Below, one piece after another: positions 34,106-42,507 of a stretch of 64,000 bases of DNA (position 1 is the stretch's first letter; each line of letters starts with the position of its first letter). Position numbers and translations under genes: made by a program. Where the stretch lies: NCBI RefSeq assembly GCF_033242365.1, contig NZ_BTHK01000015.1:7722-71721 (forward strand). Direction: 5' to 3'. The notes below the pieces were generated by a model, which did no database searches, was not told the origin of the DNA, and saw only the letters and a list, made by a program, of their open reading frames with translations. The stretch comes from Lachnoanaerobaculum sanguinis (GTDB lineage Bacteria > Bacillota > Clostridia > Lachnospirales > Lachnospiraceae).

Positions 34106-34261
34106 TTATTCCTGAGAAAACTCATCCTTGCCTACGCCACAAAGTGGGCAAACAAAATCATCCGGAAGATCTTCCCATTTTGTTCCAGGAGCTATTCCGT
34201 TATCAGGATCTCCAAGAGCCTCATCATATTCCCATCCGCAAACATCACATACATACTTCAT
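34106..34261 (-). CDS. Rubredoxin
   Basis: A 51-residue electron carrier with a single Fe(Cys)4 site. It begins MKYVCDVCGWEYDEALGDPD and ends with DDFVCPLCGVGKDEFSQE. The two CxxCG loops (5-9 and 38-42), the aromatic residues and PGTKWEDLP are exactly those of rubredoxins. It lies 3 bases after desulfoferrodoxin, for which rubredoxin is the normal electron donor, so the pair forms an oxygen/superoxide-detoxifying unit. Confidence 0.96.
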   Translation of the reverse strand: MKYVCDVCGWEYDEALGDPDNGIAPGTKWEDLPDDFVCPLCGVGKDEFSQE

Positions 34262-34264
34262 AAA

Positions 34265-34639
34265 TTATACCTCTGCTTTCCATAAACCATGTAAATTACA
34301 ATACTCATAAGCTGCTATCAGCTTCTCGCCATCCTGTAATGCGAACTCAGCATGTGGCTTATCCTCAGCTGTAAGTCCCTTGTACTGCTTTCCAAGGTTT
34401 GTTTCAATCATGATGAAGTTGATAAGATGCTCAGGTGTCATAGGATGATCTACGCTACCTACATTAACAACAACCTTATTACCATCAACAGTTACTACAG
34501 GTACATGCTTCTCTTTAGCTGCATCTGTTGTGTTAGCCTTTAAGAGCTGCATAGGCTCTCCACAACATACAAGTGTACCACCACCATCAACTACTACTGA
34601 GACAATCTTTCCACAGTGTGCACAACGATAAAAACTCAT
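34265..34639 (-). CDS. Desulfoferrodoxin (superoxide reductase)
   Basis: Reduces superoxide to peroxide without making oxygen. The 124 residues have an N-terminal desulforedoxin-like Fe site (YRCAHCGK ... TLVCCGEPM, the CxxC and CC pairs) and the catalytic Fe(His)4Cys domain: EKHVPVV (Glu-Lys-His), VDHPMTPEH, and C-terminal CNLHGLW. It is therefore the two-iron class. Translation starts 9 bases after mscL and the stop is 3 bases before rubredoxin. A Fur/PerR-like palindrome lies ahead of the operon, suggesting induction by peroxide or iron limitation. Confidence 0.96.
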   Translation of the reverse strand: MSFYRCAHCGKIVSVVVDGGGTLVCCGEPMQLLKANTTDAAKEKHVPVVTVDGNKVVVNVGSVDHPMTPEHLINFIMIETNLGKQYKGLTAEDKPHAEFALQDGEKLIAAYEYCNLHGLWKAEV

Positions 34640-34648
34640 ATTTCCTCC

Positions 34649-35053
34649 TTAGTTCTTTGCTTTTAATAAATCTCTAATTTCCTCCAGAAGAACAACATCA
34701 TCCGCCTTTGCAGGTGCTTCCTCTACCTTAGCATCCTCTTTATCTTTTCTCTTAGTCTTCTCTATAAGCTTTACAAATATGAAGATACAGAATGCAATGA
34801 TAAAGAAATTAACTACATTTTGAATAAAAGATCCGTAAGCAATGGCATTCTCAGCTACGTCACCATGTTTAGGAGTTATAACATACTTCAAATCAGTGAA
34901 GTTTAAACCTCCTATCAAGATTGATATGATAGGCATAATCAAATCATTTACCAAAGATGTGACAATCTTACCAAAGGCCCCACCTATGATAACACCTATC
35001 GCCATATCCAAAACATTACCCTTAAACGCAAATTCTTTAAAATCTTTTAACAT
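34649..35053 (-). CDS. mscL: Large-conductance mechanosensitive channel
   Basis: Homopentameric membrane channel that opens under osmotic downshock. I start it at ATG 35053, 5 bases after GGAGG, giving 134 residues beginning MLKDFKEFAFKGNVLDMAIG. Motifs are the VIIGGAFGKIVTSLVNDLIMPII first pore helix, YGSFIQNVVNFFIIAFCIFIFVKLI second helix and the charged cytoplasmic tail ending EIRDLLKAKN, all typical of MscL. Leading an operon with superoxide-reductase genes is an unusual association for this channel. Confidence 0.96.
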   Translation of the reverse strand: MLKDFKEFAFKGNVLDMAIGVIIGGAFGKIVTSLVNDLIMPIISILIGGLNFTDLKYVITPKHGDVAENAIAYGSFIQNVVNFFIIAFCIFIFVKLIEKTKRKDKEDAKVEEAPAKADDVVLLEEIRDLLKAKN

Positions 35054-35146
35054 ATTGTCCTCCAATATCAGGTTGTACTTGAGCAATTTACTTACTTAAA
35101 TCTCAAAATCATTAGATTTAATTTTGCACAACCACAATGTGCTTTT

Positions 35147-35196
35147 ATTATGAACTAAAATATCAAAAAAGTCAAGTACTAATAATGAGAATTATT
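35147..35196 (-). promoter_or_regulatory. Promoter of mscL-dfx-rub with Fur/PerR-like palindrome
   Basis: Minus-strand TTGACT (35175-35170), 17-base spacer, CATAAT (35152-35147). Just upstream of the -35, AATAATGAGAATTATT (35181-35196) is a perfect 6-4-6 inverted repeat similar to Fur/PerR sites. Around the likely start, GCACA...TGTGC (35126-35142) can form a small hairpin. The leader is about 85 bases long. Confidence 0.65.
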
Positions 35197-35239
35197 CCTG
35201 TTTTTTATTAAATACAATTTACATATGATAAAATCAAAA

Positions 35240-35270
35240 AGAGGAATACCTCCTTAGAAAGTATTCCTCT
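35240..35270 (-). terminator. Terminator of the choline-binding protein gene
   Basis: Minus-strand AGAGGAATAC and GTATTCCTCT form a perfect 10-bp stem with an 11-base loop, followed by TTTTGATTTTATC. It lies 81 bases after the stop codon. Confidence 0.85.
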
Positions 35271-35275
35271 CGCAT

Positions 35276-35336
35276 TAGATTTATCAGATGCCATGAGGCT
35301 TCGCTTCGCTCCACCTCAAGCCTATATAAAATCTAT
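35276..35336. repeat. Imperfect inverted repeat in the 3' UTR
   Basis: Between the stop codon at 35351 and the terminator, AGATTTAT/ATAAAATCT, GGC/GCC and GAGG/CCTC blocks can stack into one long imperfect hairpin with a loop containing CTTCGCTTCGCTCC. It is downstream of a probably highly expressed surface protein and may stabilise the mRNA end or be part of a processed 3' RNA. Confidence 0.4.
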
Positions 35337-35350
35337 TTAATTAACTGAGA

Positions 35351-37009
35351 TTATTCCTCAAGACGTACCCAATCTACTGTGTAGTTAGATGTCTTAACCT
35401 TGTAATCATCTCCGTCCTTCTTTGTTCCGCTCTTAACCATAGCACCTGTTGTGTTAACAACATAAGCCTTGTGTCCTGTTGGAAGACCTGTGAACTTATA
35501 CTCTGTATAATCTAAGTCTCCGTTTGACTTGAAGTGCTGAACGCCACCGTTACCGTAAGCTGCAAGAGCATCCTCTACAGATGACTTAGCAACTAACTTG
35601 TTGCTGCTGTCAAGGATAACGATCTCGATCTTGTTGTCAGCATCAGCTGTTGTAAGCTTTCCACCAACATAGAACTTGTGATCTTCCATACCGTTGATAC
35701 CAACACCCTTGTTAGAACCGTTCTTAGCGAACTCGAATGTGTACTTTTCGCTATCAAGCTCTACAGTCTGCTTTCCTGTCTTCATAGAACCGTCATCGCT
35801 TCCACCGAAGAAGTAAGCCTTAAGCTCTCCTGATCTGAACAAGCTGTCGTTAGCCTTTACAAATCTGTTGTAGTTGTCGCTTGTATCATATGTACCGTCA
35901 GAATCTACCTTCTGAACGATCTTCTTTGTGCTGTAACCTGAACCTACAGTGTTACCTTCCATCTGAAGTACAACGAATCCGCTGATCATTCTACCGTAGT
36001 TGTCGAATGCATACTTCTTACCGTTTACTGTCTTGATTTCGTTAACTGTAAGCTTTCCGTTACCGTCTGAGTAGTACCAGTAATCTGATCCATCCTCATA
36101 CTTATCTCTCTGGAGGTAGTAACCCGGAGTTACCTTGAACCAACCCTTTGTAGATCTAGCACCATCCTCAGGTGTTGAGTAGTATAAGAATGAGTTAGAG
36201 TATGTAGCAATACCCTGTGAACCGCCGTCAGCAGCCTTAGTGTTAGATGCTGTAGCTGTTGTGATCCAACCGGCGTTCATACGGCCATACTCATCGAAGC
36301 CATACTTTCTTCCGTTGATTGTCTTACCTGTCTGGTTCTTCTCCTTCTTTCCTGAAGCCTTGAAGTAGAACCATCTTGTCTGATCCTGATCCCAGTAGTT
36401 GTCACCAGGCTGAAGGTCTGCTGCCTGATCATCAACGATAGCAATCTCTCTCCATCCCTCTGCCATAGAACCGTCGTTCTCATCGCCGAAGAAGTAGTCT
36501 GAATCCTGCCAAGCGTTGTCATCATGCTGTGTCTCGCCGTCTTTTACCCAACCATACTGCATCTTACCGTCAGTATTGAATGTGTACTTCTTACCGTTGA
36601 TAGTCTTTAAAGAAACGTCGCCTGTAGCTGAATCGCTTCTCTTGTAAGCCTTACCGTTAGCTCCGAAGTAGTACCACCACTGATTTGGCTCGTTCTCTTC
36701 GCCTGCGTTCTCGTTGTCAACTGCAACCCAACGATTTGTAACCATAACACCGTTAACGTCAACATAGTATGTATCGCCGTTATCGTCGATAAGTGAATCT
36801 GTAGCCATCTCGCCGTTGTCGTCAAGATAGAACCAGTAGTCACCTGACTTCTGCCATGTCTCTGTTACTTTCTCTTCGTTTCTGTTATAATATACCCATG
36901 TACCATTCTCCTGTTGCCAGCCTGTAGCAGCGAAAGCTGTCATAGCTCCACCAACTGAGAGAACAGCTGCTGCTGAAATTAATGCAGCAATCTTTGTTTG
37001 CTTTCTCAT
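35351..37009 (-). CDS. Secreted choline-binding-repeat surface protein
   Basis: A 552-residue exported protein. The signal peptide is MRKQTKIAALISAAAVLSVG...FAA, about 1-28. Residues 29-365 hold repeated cell-wall-binding modules of the choline-binding type, recognised by spaced aromatic/Gly patterns such as GWQQENGTWVYYNRN, GDYWFYLDDNGEMAT, INGKKYTFNTDGKMQYGWV and NGRKYGFDEYGRMNAGW. Residues about 365-552 form a different, non-repetitive domain that I do not recognise. It has no sorting signal, so attachment should be non-covalent through choline residues. The divergent neighbour encodes phosphocholine-activating enzymes, strengthening this reading. A near-consensus promoter, leader hairpin and strong terminator suggest high expression. 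Confidence 0.88.
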   Translation of the reverse strand: MRKQTKIAALISAAAVLSVGGAMTAFAATGWQQENGTWVYYNRNEEKVTETWQKSGDYWFYLDDNGEMATDSLIDDNGDTYYVDVNGVMVTNRWVAVDNENAGEENEPNQWWYYFGANGKAYKRSDSATGDVSLKTINGKKYTFNTDGKMQYGWVKDGETQHDDNAWQDSDYFFGDENDGSMAEGWREIAIVDDQAADLQPGDNYWDQDQTRWFYFKASGKKEKNQTGKTINGRKYGFDEYGRMNAGWITTATASNTKAADGGSQGIATYSNSFLYYSTPEDGARSTKGWFKVTPGYYLQRDKYEDGSDYWYYSDGNGKLTVNEIKTVNGKKYAFDNYGRMISGFVVLQMEGNTVGSGYSTKKIVQKVDSDGTYDTSDNYNRFVKANDSLFRSGELKAYFFGGSDDGSMKTGKQTVELDSEKYTFEFAKNGSNKGVGINGMEDHKFYVGGKLTTADADNKIEIVILDSSNKLVAKSSVEDALAAYGNGGVQHFKSNGDLDYTEYKFTGLPTGHKAYVVNTTGAMVKSGTKKDGDDYKVKTSNYTVDWVRLEE

Positions 37010-37096
37010 AATGAATGCATCTCCTTTTTGAAATCCTTTTAAAATCTAATGCGTCCCGTAAAGGCTCTTATCAGTCCTTTATCTTAAGACAAAGCT

Positions 37097-37125
37097 AGTA
37101 TATAACTTTATTTTATTACTTACAA
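37097..37125 (-). promoter_or_regulatory. Promoter of the choline-binding protein gene
   Basis: Minus-strand TTGTAA (37125-37120), 17-base spacer, TATACT (37102-37097). The predicted leader is about 80 bases and contains the small hairpin AAAGG...CCTTT (near 37050-37070), of a kind seen in stable surface-protein transcripts. Confidence 0.65.
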
Positions 37126-37284
37126 TATATTTTCTTTTTCTGATTTCTTACAAAAATATTACATTTCTGTCTTTTCTAAGATATATATGTATACTTATAC
37201 CCCCTGTTATGCTAATATGTTCAATAAGGATATATTTTTATTGTTTTTGAACTTAATGTTTATTTTATTATATTGGGAGCTTAT

Positions 37285-39066
37285 ATGAACAGATACGCAT
37301 ATTTACTCAGAGAAATATTTGAATGTAATACTATTACTCAAAGAGAGCTTGCAGATAAGTTAAACCTCTCTCTTGGAAGCATCAACTCACTTATAAAAGA
37401 TGCTATGGCATTAAACTATTTACATAAGGAAGGAAGTAGTATGAGTCTTACCGAAGCCGGACTTGATTATCTATCTCCTTTTAAGGTGGAACGTGCAGTT
37501 ATCATGGCTGCAGGCTTCGGCTCAAGATTTGTTCCTCTTACATTTGAAACACCGAAAGGATTACTTGAGGTGTTCGGCGAAAGAATGATTGAGCGTCAGA
37601 TCAAGCAACTACATGAAGTCGGTGTCTTTGATATAGTAATAGTTGTGGGATATTTAAAGGAGCATTTTGAATATCTTATAGATAAGTACAATGTAAAACT
37701 TGTGTATAATCCGGATTATTCCACTAAGAACAATATTTCCACATTGCACTATGCATGTAAATATATAGAGAATTCCAATGTCTATATACTTTCTTCAGAC
37801 AACTGGATGAGAGATAATATGTATCACAGCTATGAGCCTTACTCCTGGTATTCTTCTATATATATGGAAGGAAATACGAATGAATGGGTACTTGATTTTA
37901 ATAAAAAGCGTGAAATAACAGCTATAAATGTAGGCGGTAGCGATGCCTATGTAATGTACGGACCTGTATATTTCAGCAAAGACTTTTCAAAAGAGTTTAT
38001 GCCGATACTGGAAAGAGCATTTGCTACTCCGGGAAGCGATGACTGGTATTGGGAAAATGTACTTATGAGTGAAATACAAAAGAAAAACTCTACACTGCCT
38101 GCCATGCATATCAATCCACAACCTAAAAATCAGGTCTATGAGTTTGAAAATCTGGAAGAGCTTCGAGCATTTGATGATAAATATAAGGAAAACAGTGGAA
38201 ATGTGGCTCTTGAACTTATTGCAAAGGTTTTTAATATCCCCGAGAGTCGTATAAAAGGTCTGCGCACATTAAAAGCCGGTATGACAAATAAATCTTTCCT
38301 TTTTGAAGTGGATGATAAGAGTTATATATGTAGAATACCCGGAAAGGGCACAGATGTACTTATAAACCGTTCAAATGAGTATGATTGCTATATGGCAGTC
38401 AAGGATTTGCATATTACGGAGAAAATAATTTATTTTGATAAGGAAAGCGGTTATAAGATATCAAAGTTTTATGACGGTTCAAAAAATGCCGACGCCTTTA
38501 ATAAGGAAGAAATGTCAAGATGTATGGAACTTTTAAGGACTTTGCATGAAACTGATGTAAAAGTCAGCCATCGCTTTGATATAGCCGAGAGAATAGATTA
38601 TTATACCGGACTCTGTGAAAAGAGCGGTGGAATATCTTTTGAAGATGTAGAAGAGGTTCACAAAAATATGATGCTCTTACTCGATTTACTTAAAGGAATG
38701 AAGTCTGAAAGTCGCCTCTGTCATATAGACAGTGTAGCCGATAATTTTATTATCACAGCGGATAATAAGATAAAGCTTATTGACTGGGAATATGCCGGAA
38801 TGGCGGATCCTGTTATAGATGTGGCGATGTGCGCTATATATTCTTATTATGATAAATCTCAGGCTGATGAACTTTTAGAATCTTATCTTAAAAGAAAGCC
38901 TTTTACAGATGAGTATAAGAAGCTGTATGCTTATATGGCACTCAGCGGTTATCTTTGGGCGCTATGGACGGTGTATAAGGCCAATGTAGGGGAAGAATTC
39001 GGAGAGTACTCTCTTAAAATGTACAGATATGCAAAGGACTTTTTTAAAGAAGTAATGAAGCTTTAA
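37285..39066 (+). CDS. Winged-helix / phosphocholine cytidylyltransferase / choline kinase fusion
   Basis: A 593-residue three-domain protein, starting at ATG 37285 (GGGAG 5 bases ahead). Residues 1-65: winged helix (TITQRELADKLNLSLGSINSLIKDAMALNYLHKEGS). Residues about 70-300: nucleotidyltransferase of the LicC type with MAAGFGSRFVPLTFETPKGLLEVFG and SSDNWMRDN, expected to make CDP-choline from phosphocholine. Residues about 305-593: LicA-like choline/ethanolamine kinase with LKAGMTNKSFLFEV, catalytic HIDSVADNF and the metal-binding IDWEYAGMADP. Together it could activate choline in two steps. The DNA-binding domain may couple the enzyme to gene control. No licB transporter or licD transferase is in the window. 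It is divergent from the choline-binding protein gene. Confidence 0.88.
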   Translation: MNRYAYLLREIFECNTITQRELADKLNLSLGSINSLIKDAMALNYLHKEGSSMSLTEAGLDYLSPFKVERAVIMAAGFGSRFVPLTFETPKGLLEVFGERMIERQIKQLHEVGVFDIVIVVGYLKEHFEYLIDKYNVKLVYNPDYSTKNNISTLHYACKYIENSNVYILSSDNWMRDNMYHSYEPYSWYSSIYMEGNTNEWVLDFNKKREITAINVGGSDAYVMYGPVYFSKDFSKEFMPILERAFATPGSDDWYWENVLMSEIQKKNSTLPAMHINPQPKNQVYEFENLEELRAFDDKYKENSGNVALELIAKVFNIPESRIKGLRTLKAGMTNKSFLFEVDDKSYICRIPGKGTDVLINRSNEYDCYMAVKDLHITEKIIYFDKESGYKISKFYDGSKNADAFNKEEMSRCMELLRTLHETDVKVSHRFDIAERIDYYTGLCEKSGGISFEDVEEVHKNMMLLLDLLKGMKSESRLCHIDSVADNFIITADNKIKLIDWEYAGMADPVIDVAMCAIYSYYDKSQADELLESYLKRKPFTDEYKKLYAYMALSGYLWALWTVYKANVGEEFGEYSLKMYRYAKDFFKEVMKL

Positions 39067-39074
39067 TAATTATG

Positions 39075-39104
39075 AAAAAGCAGTCGGAATTTCCGACTGC
39101 TTTT
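39075..39104. terminator. Terminator between LicC-LicA fusion and AIM24 genes
   Basis: AAAAGCAGTCGGAA and TTCCGACTGCTTTT form a near-perfect 14-bp stem with a minimal loop. The T-run at the right serves the fusion gene; the complementary run serves the converging AIM24 gene. Confidence 0.9.
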
Positions 39105-39126
39105 AACTTGCAATAATTCAAATTTA

Positions 39127-39834
39127 TTAATCTACACTCACTCTGATTCCGCCGCCTCTCTCGCTTGGCTGAACCAAAACCGTTACAGGCTCATTTCCTG
39201 ACCATTCAAATGAATATGACTCTCCTGAAGCCTGACCGATAAATGTCTTCCATGAGATATCCGCCTTTATCTGTGGATCTCCCATTCCGTTCTTGCTGAA
39301 CCAGCATATTACAGCATCCGGATCTACCGCAAGTGTATCTCTTGACTTCACATTTGAAACCACAAGCGGGTTTCCGTCTGAGAGTAATGCCACATAGGCA
39401 TTATTTCCTCTACCAACCAGTGTGGTTGTAGCAAGACCTTTTTGTGAAAGTATACCTACACCTAAAAATCTTACAGAGTAATCACAGTCGTTTGTAAATG
39501 CAAGTATATTCTCAGACTCTACCGAAACCGTCTCACCCGGTGCCAGCTTATACACTACTACATGCTGTCCGTAGTTTGCATAGTATGTTGTGGAAGCTCC
39601 GTTTAAATGTACCTTCATAAGCGGTATATTTTCACCTGCAACTCTTCTTACAAGCTGTCCCAGTAATGCCTGTCCGATACTTCCTCCCGGTCCAAGCAAC
39701 ATCTTTTCAAAAGTATAGTTCTTTCCGCCCGGATTTTCTCCGGCTATAAATGCACCTGCTTTTGCAATCAATGTGTCATTTCCTTCACAGGTAACCTTAA
39801 GTGTCAACTCGTTAATAACTTCAAATGTCAGCAT
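39127..39834 (-). CDS. AIM24-family protein
   Basis: A 235-residue beta-rich protein of the AIM24 (DUF124) family. Characteristic segments are DTLIAKAGAFIAGENPGGKNYTFEK, GGSIGQALLGQLVRRVAGENIPLMKVH, GETVSVESENILAFTNDCDY and LLSDGNPLVVSNVKSRDTLAVDPDAVICWFS. Bacterial members are cytosolic, trimeric beta-helix-like proteins of unknown mechanism, often near Ter or membrane-stress genes. It follows terD by 10 bases and ends the four-gene operon. Confidence 0.9.
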   Translation of the reverse strand: MLTFEVINELTLKVTCEGNDTLIAKAGAFIAGENPGGKNYTFEKMLLGPGGSIGQALLGQLVRRVAGENIPLMKVHLNGASTTYYANYGQHVVVYKLAPGETVSVESENILAFTNDCDYSVRFLGVGILSQKGLATTTLVGRGNNAYVALLSDGNPLVVSNVKSRDTLAVDPDAVICWFSKNGMGDPQIKADISWKTFIGQASGESYSFEWSGNEPVTVLVQPSERGGGIRVSVD

Positions 39835-39844
39835 ATTCCCCTCC

Positions 39845-40657
39845 TTATTCGACTTGTACTCCGTAAAATTCGCAAAGTCCCGCCAAGTCTTTATTTACTC
39901 CGTTTCCTATTGCATTAAACTTCCAAGCACCGTTGTGCAGATATACTTCTCCCATCATCATGGAGTTTATATTGTTGTAATATTCCTCTACAAGGAAAGA
40001 AGCTACCTCTGCGTTTGTCACCGGATCCACTATCTGTATGTATGCGTCTTTTAACATACCGAAATTAAGTGCTTTTTCAATTGCATCATTTATAGTCATT
40101 ACAAAGACTATCTTTTGTACAGCCGGATTTAATATAGAAGTATCTATATCAAACACCTGCAATACATTTGCCTCTTCAACATTTTTAAAAAGCACACTCC
40201 TTTCAGGGCTGCTCTCCTGTCCGTAGAAAACAAAGAAATCATCCCCCACCACTTTTCCGTTTCCGGCGAGTAAAAAAGCTGAGACATCCACATCACAGGC
40301 TGAATTATTCACATTCCACCCGAAATTCACCTTTATCTTGTTTGAAGAAAAGGTAAGCGGGACTTTTTGCCCCTTTGAAACTCTCTTGCTTAATGCCGGC
40401 AATGTTATTCGCCTTACATCGGCATTTTGTCCAGTGCTTTGAGCCTGTCCGGTGTTTTGACTTACTGTAGTACTGCCTGCGGCGGCAGGATTTGGTGTAC
40501 TTGCCGTCTGTGTTGCAGTGTTTGTGTTTCCTGTTTTTTTATAATAGGAAGTATTCAAAATATCTACATTGTCACTATTTAATACAACACCTTTTTTTCG
40601 GTTCAGATTCTCCAGTTGTTCCGCACCTATAGGTTTTGTTACATTCATCGGATACAT
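39845..40657 (-). CDS. TerD-family calcium-binding stress protein
   Basis: A 270-residue protein starting at ATG 40657; the GTG 12 bases earlier is part of the GAGGTG ribosome site. Residues 1-85 form a Thr/Gln/Asn-rich, low-complexity leader with no signal peptide. The TerD domain covers about 90-270: VNFGWNVNNSACDVDVSAFLL, the DDFFVFYGQ block, and LVEEYYNNINSMMMGEVYLHNGAWKFNAIGNG, close to the TerD consensus with its Ca-coordinating acidic residues. TerD proteins contribute to tellurite, phage and membrane-stress resistance by unknown mechanisms. It lies between a PLC-like gene (70-base gap) and an AIM24 gene (10-base gap). Confidence 0.9.
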   Translation of the reverse strand: MYPMNVTKPIGAEQLENLNRKKGVVLNSDNVDILNTSYYKKTGNTNTATQTASTPNPAAAGSTTVSQNTGQAQSTGQNADVRRITLPALSKRVSKGQKVPLTFSSNKIKVNFGWNVNNSACDVDVSAFLLAGNGKVVGDDFFVFYGQESSPERSVLFKNVEEANVLQVFDIDTSILNPAVQKIVFVMTINDAIEKALNFGMLKDAYIQIVDPVTNAEVASFLVEEYYNNINSMMMGEVYLHNGAWKFNAIGNGVNKDLAGLCEFYGVQVE

Positions 40658-40727
40658 ACTCTTATTCACCTCACTTTCTTTAAAGTAATAATATTTAAAT
40701 TTTTAAATACTAATCATTTGATATCTT

Positions 40728-41702
40728 TCACCCTACATCAAGCCCTGAATGATAGGAGTAATTTCCTATATTTTCAAGCAGTCTGTGAAAATCGGTCTCT
40801 TCCATTCTGTCCGGCACTATTTCCGTATTCAGTATCTTAAATATTTCCTCACATCTGTCAATGCATTTATCAAAAAGCTCCGGAAAGCTTTCATTTGAAT
40901 GAACACTCTTATTCCATGGATTTATCCAAAGTTCATGTTCAAGATTTAGGGCTCCTTTTGCATCCGGTACTTCATCTGAGAGTATCTTCTGTGAAACTAT
41001 AGGCTTTTTTAAAAACAGAGATTCTATGGCATTTATCCTGTCTTTTTTTCTGCCCGTGGGATCGGCAAGAGTTCTTACTCCAAATCTCATTGCAAGTACA
41101 GATCTGTGTACCATGGCAGGTGTTACTCTGAAATTATTCTTATATGTAATCGGATAATAGGTTTTATTTATCACTCTTGCAAGAAAATCCGAAACAAATT
41201 GTATCTCAAAACCGTTTAGTGCAAGAGTGGCTGCCTGATTAAATTCCGAGGTTTTCTTTTTCTTATACTTTTTTAAAAGTATGGTATCTATATCATTTTC
41301 AAGTGCCGCATGAAGTCCGTATACATAGGCGCTGTTTTTTCCGTTTTCATGCCCTATTCTTGCGTAAATATAAGGATGGCAGATATAATCACCTACATAG
41401 TGGCATAAAAAACCTGCAATATAGCTTATAGCCTGCTGCTGTTTTTGTTTTGATTCCATCCCCTGTATTTCACAAAGTGCATTTGCAAAAAAATCATTTA
41501 CATGGCTCTCATGCATATATGAGCCGACATTTCTGTAATCCCTGTGTCTCAGTATCGGAATATTGTAAAAAAACATATCCGGTCCCTGAAGTCCCAGCTG
41601 ATACAACCATCTGTATTTAGATATAATATATTTTAAACCTGAGTTTTCTAAGCCACCATATGCCTTTAACCCTAAAATATAGTGAGTTGTAAATCCCGGC
41701 AT
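40728..41702 (-). CDS. Zinc-dependent phospholipase C-like protein
   Basis: A 324-residue, mainly helical protein of the zinc-dependent PLC/S1-P1 nuclease fold. The opening MPGFTTHYILGLKAYGG has the early metal His, LGLQGPDMFFYNIP provides the Asp, and YIAGFLCHYVGDYICHPYIYARIG has the HxxxD...H zinc ligands. No signal peptide is visible, so unlike secreted toxins it appears to work inside the cell. It sits 3 bases after the HAD phosphatase gene and ahead of terD, suggesting intracellular lipid or phosphodiester turnover tied to stress. The substrate is unknown. Confidence 0.82.
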   Translation of the reverse strand: MPGFTTHYILGLKAYGGLENSGLKYIISKYRWLYQLGLQGPDMFFYNIPILRHRDYRNVGSYMHESHVNDFFANALCEIQGMESKQKQQQAISYIAGFLCHYVGDYICHPYIYARIGHENGKNSAYVYGLHAALENDIDTILLKKYKKKKTSEFNQAATLALNGFEIQFVSDFLARVINKTYYPITYKNNFRVTPAMVHRSVLAMRFGVRTLADPTGRKKDRINAIESLFLKKPIVSQKILSDEVPDAKGALNLEHELWINPWNKSVHSNESFPELFDKCIDRCEEIFKILNTEIVPDRMEETDFHRLLENIGNYSYHSGLDVG

Positions 41703-41705
41703 TTC

Positions 41706-42449
41706 CTACTCCTTAATATATTCTAAAACCTTTTCCAGATAGAAATCCGAAAAGAGTCCTTCATAATCATTGAAAATATTTTTACTTATATTCAAATCTT
41801 TATGTGCAAATCCGATGTCTGCAAGCTCTATCATTCCGATATCAAACTCCGTATCTCCGGCCGCAAATACATGATCTTCGCTCTTTGCATATCTTTTGAC
41901 AAATCTTTTAACCGTATCCGCCTTGTTTAAGTTCTTCGGCATTATATAAAGCTTATCTTTATTGTACAAAACCTCCACCTTTGTCATATCCAGTATGCTT
42001 TTAAGATCTCTTACAACATCCTCAATCTCATCGCATTTTGTAAAGATAAATAAGTCATCAATATTTCTGCATTCAAACTTTCTTCTTTTATCTTTCTGCA
42101 AAAATGCATATGCTTTTTCTCTCTCATCTGATGAAGGCTTTACTATATCAAGGCTTTCTTTATACCATTCATCCGACTTTATGCCGTCTTTTAAAAGTAT
42201 TCCTCCATTTGCACATAGTACATATTTTGGATTAAAACCAAGATCTACTCTGCTGTATTGAATATAGGTTCTTGTGGTAATAGGTACTATAAGGAGCATC
42301 TCATTTAACTTATGCAAAAGCTCATAGGAGTATTTTGACATAAAGCTGTTTACCTCTCCGTTATAAAGCTCCACCGGTATTTTCTCTGCTATATTCGTTT
42401 TCTTTGAATAGATCAAAGTATTGTCCAAATCTGTAAATAAAATATTCAT
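41706..42449 (-). CDS. HAD-superfamily phosphatase (type IIB)
   Basis: A 247-residue haloacid-dehalogenase-type hydrolase. Motif I is ILFTDLDNTLIYS (DxDxT), motif II VPITTRTY, the Lys/motif III is in DTVKRFVKRYA, and motif IV is VFAAGDTEFDIGMIELAD. The cap domain (about 85-180) is of the C2B type found in sugar-phosphate phosphatases. HAD phosphatases recur in Ter stress clusters (family knowledge), matching its place at the head of this operon. The substrate is unknown. Confidence 0.87.
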   Translation of the reverse strand: MNILFTDLDNTLIYSKKTNIAEKIPVELYNGEVNSFMSKYSYELLHKLNEMLLIVPITTRTYIQYSRVDLGFNPKYVLCANGGILLKDGIKSDEWYKESLDIVKPSSDEREKAYAFLQKDKRRKFECRNIDDLFIFTKCDEIEDVVRDLKSILDMTKVEVLYNKDKLYIMPKNLNKADTVKRFVKRYAKSEDHVFAAGDTEFDIGMIELADIGFAHKDLNISKNIFNDYEGLFSDFYLEKVLEYIKE

Positions 42450-42507
42450 ATGGCTAGTTTAACACTTTTTTATAAAATAGTCATTTTAAAAAAAATTAAA
42501 TATTAAA

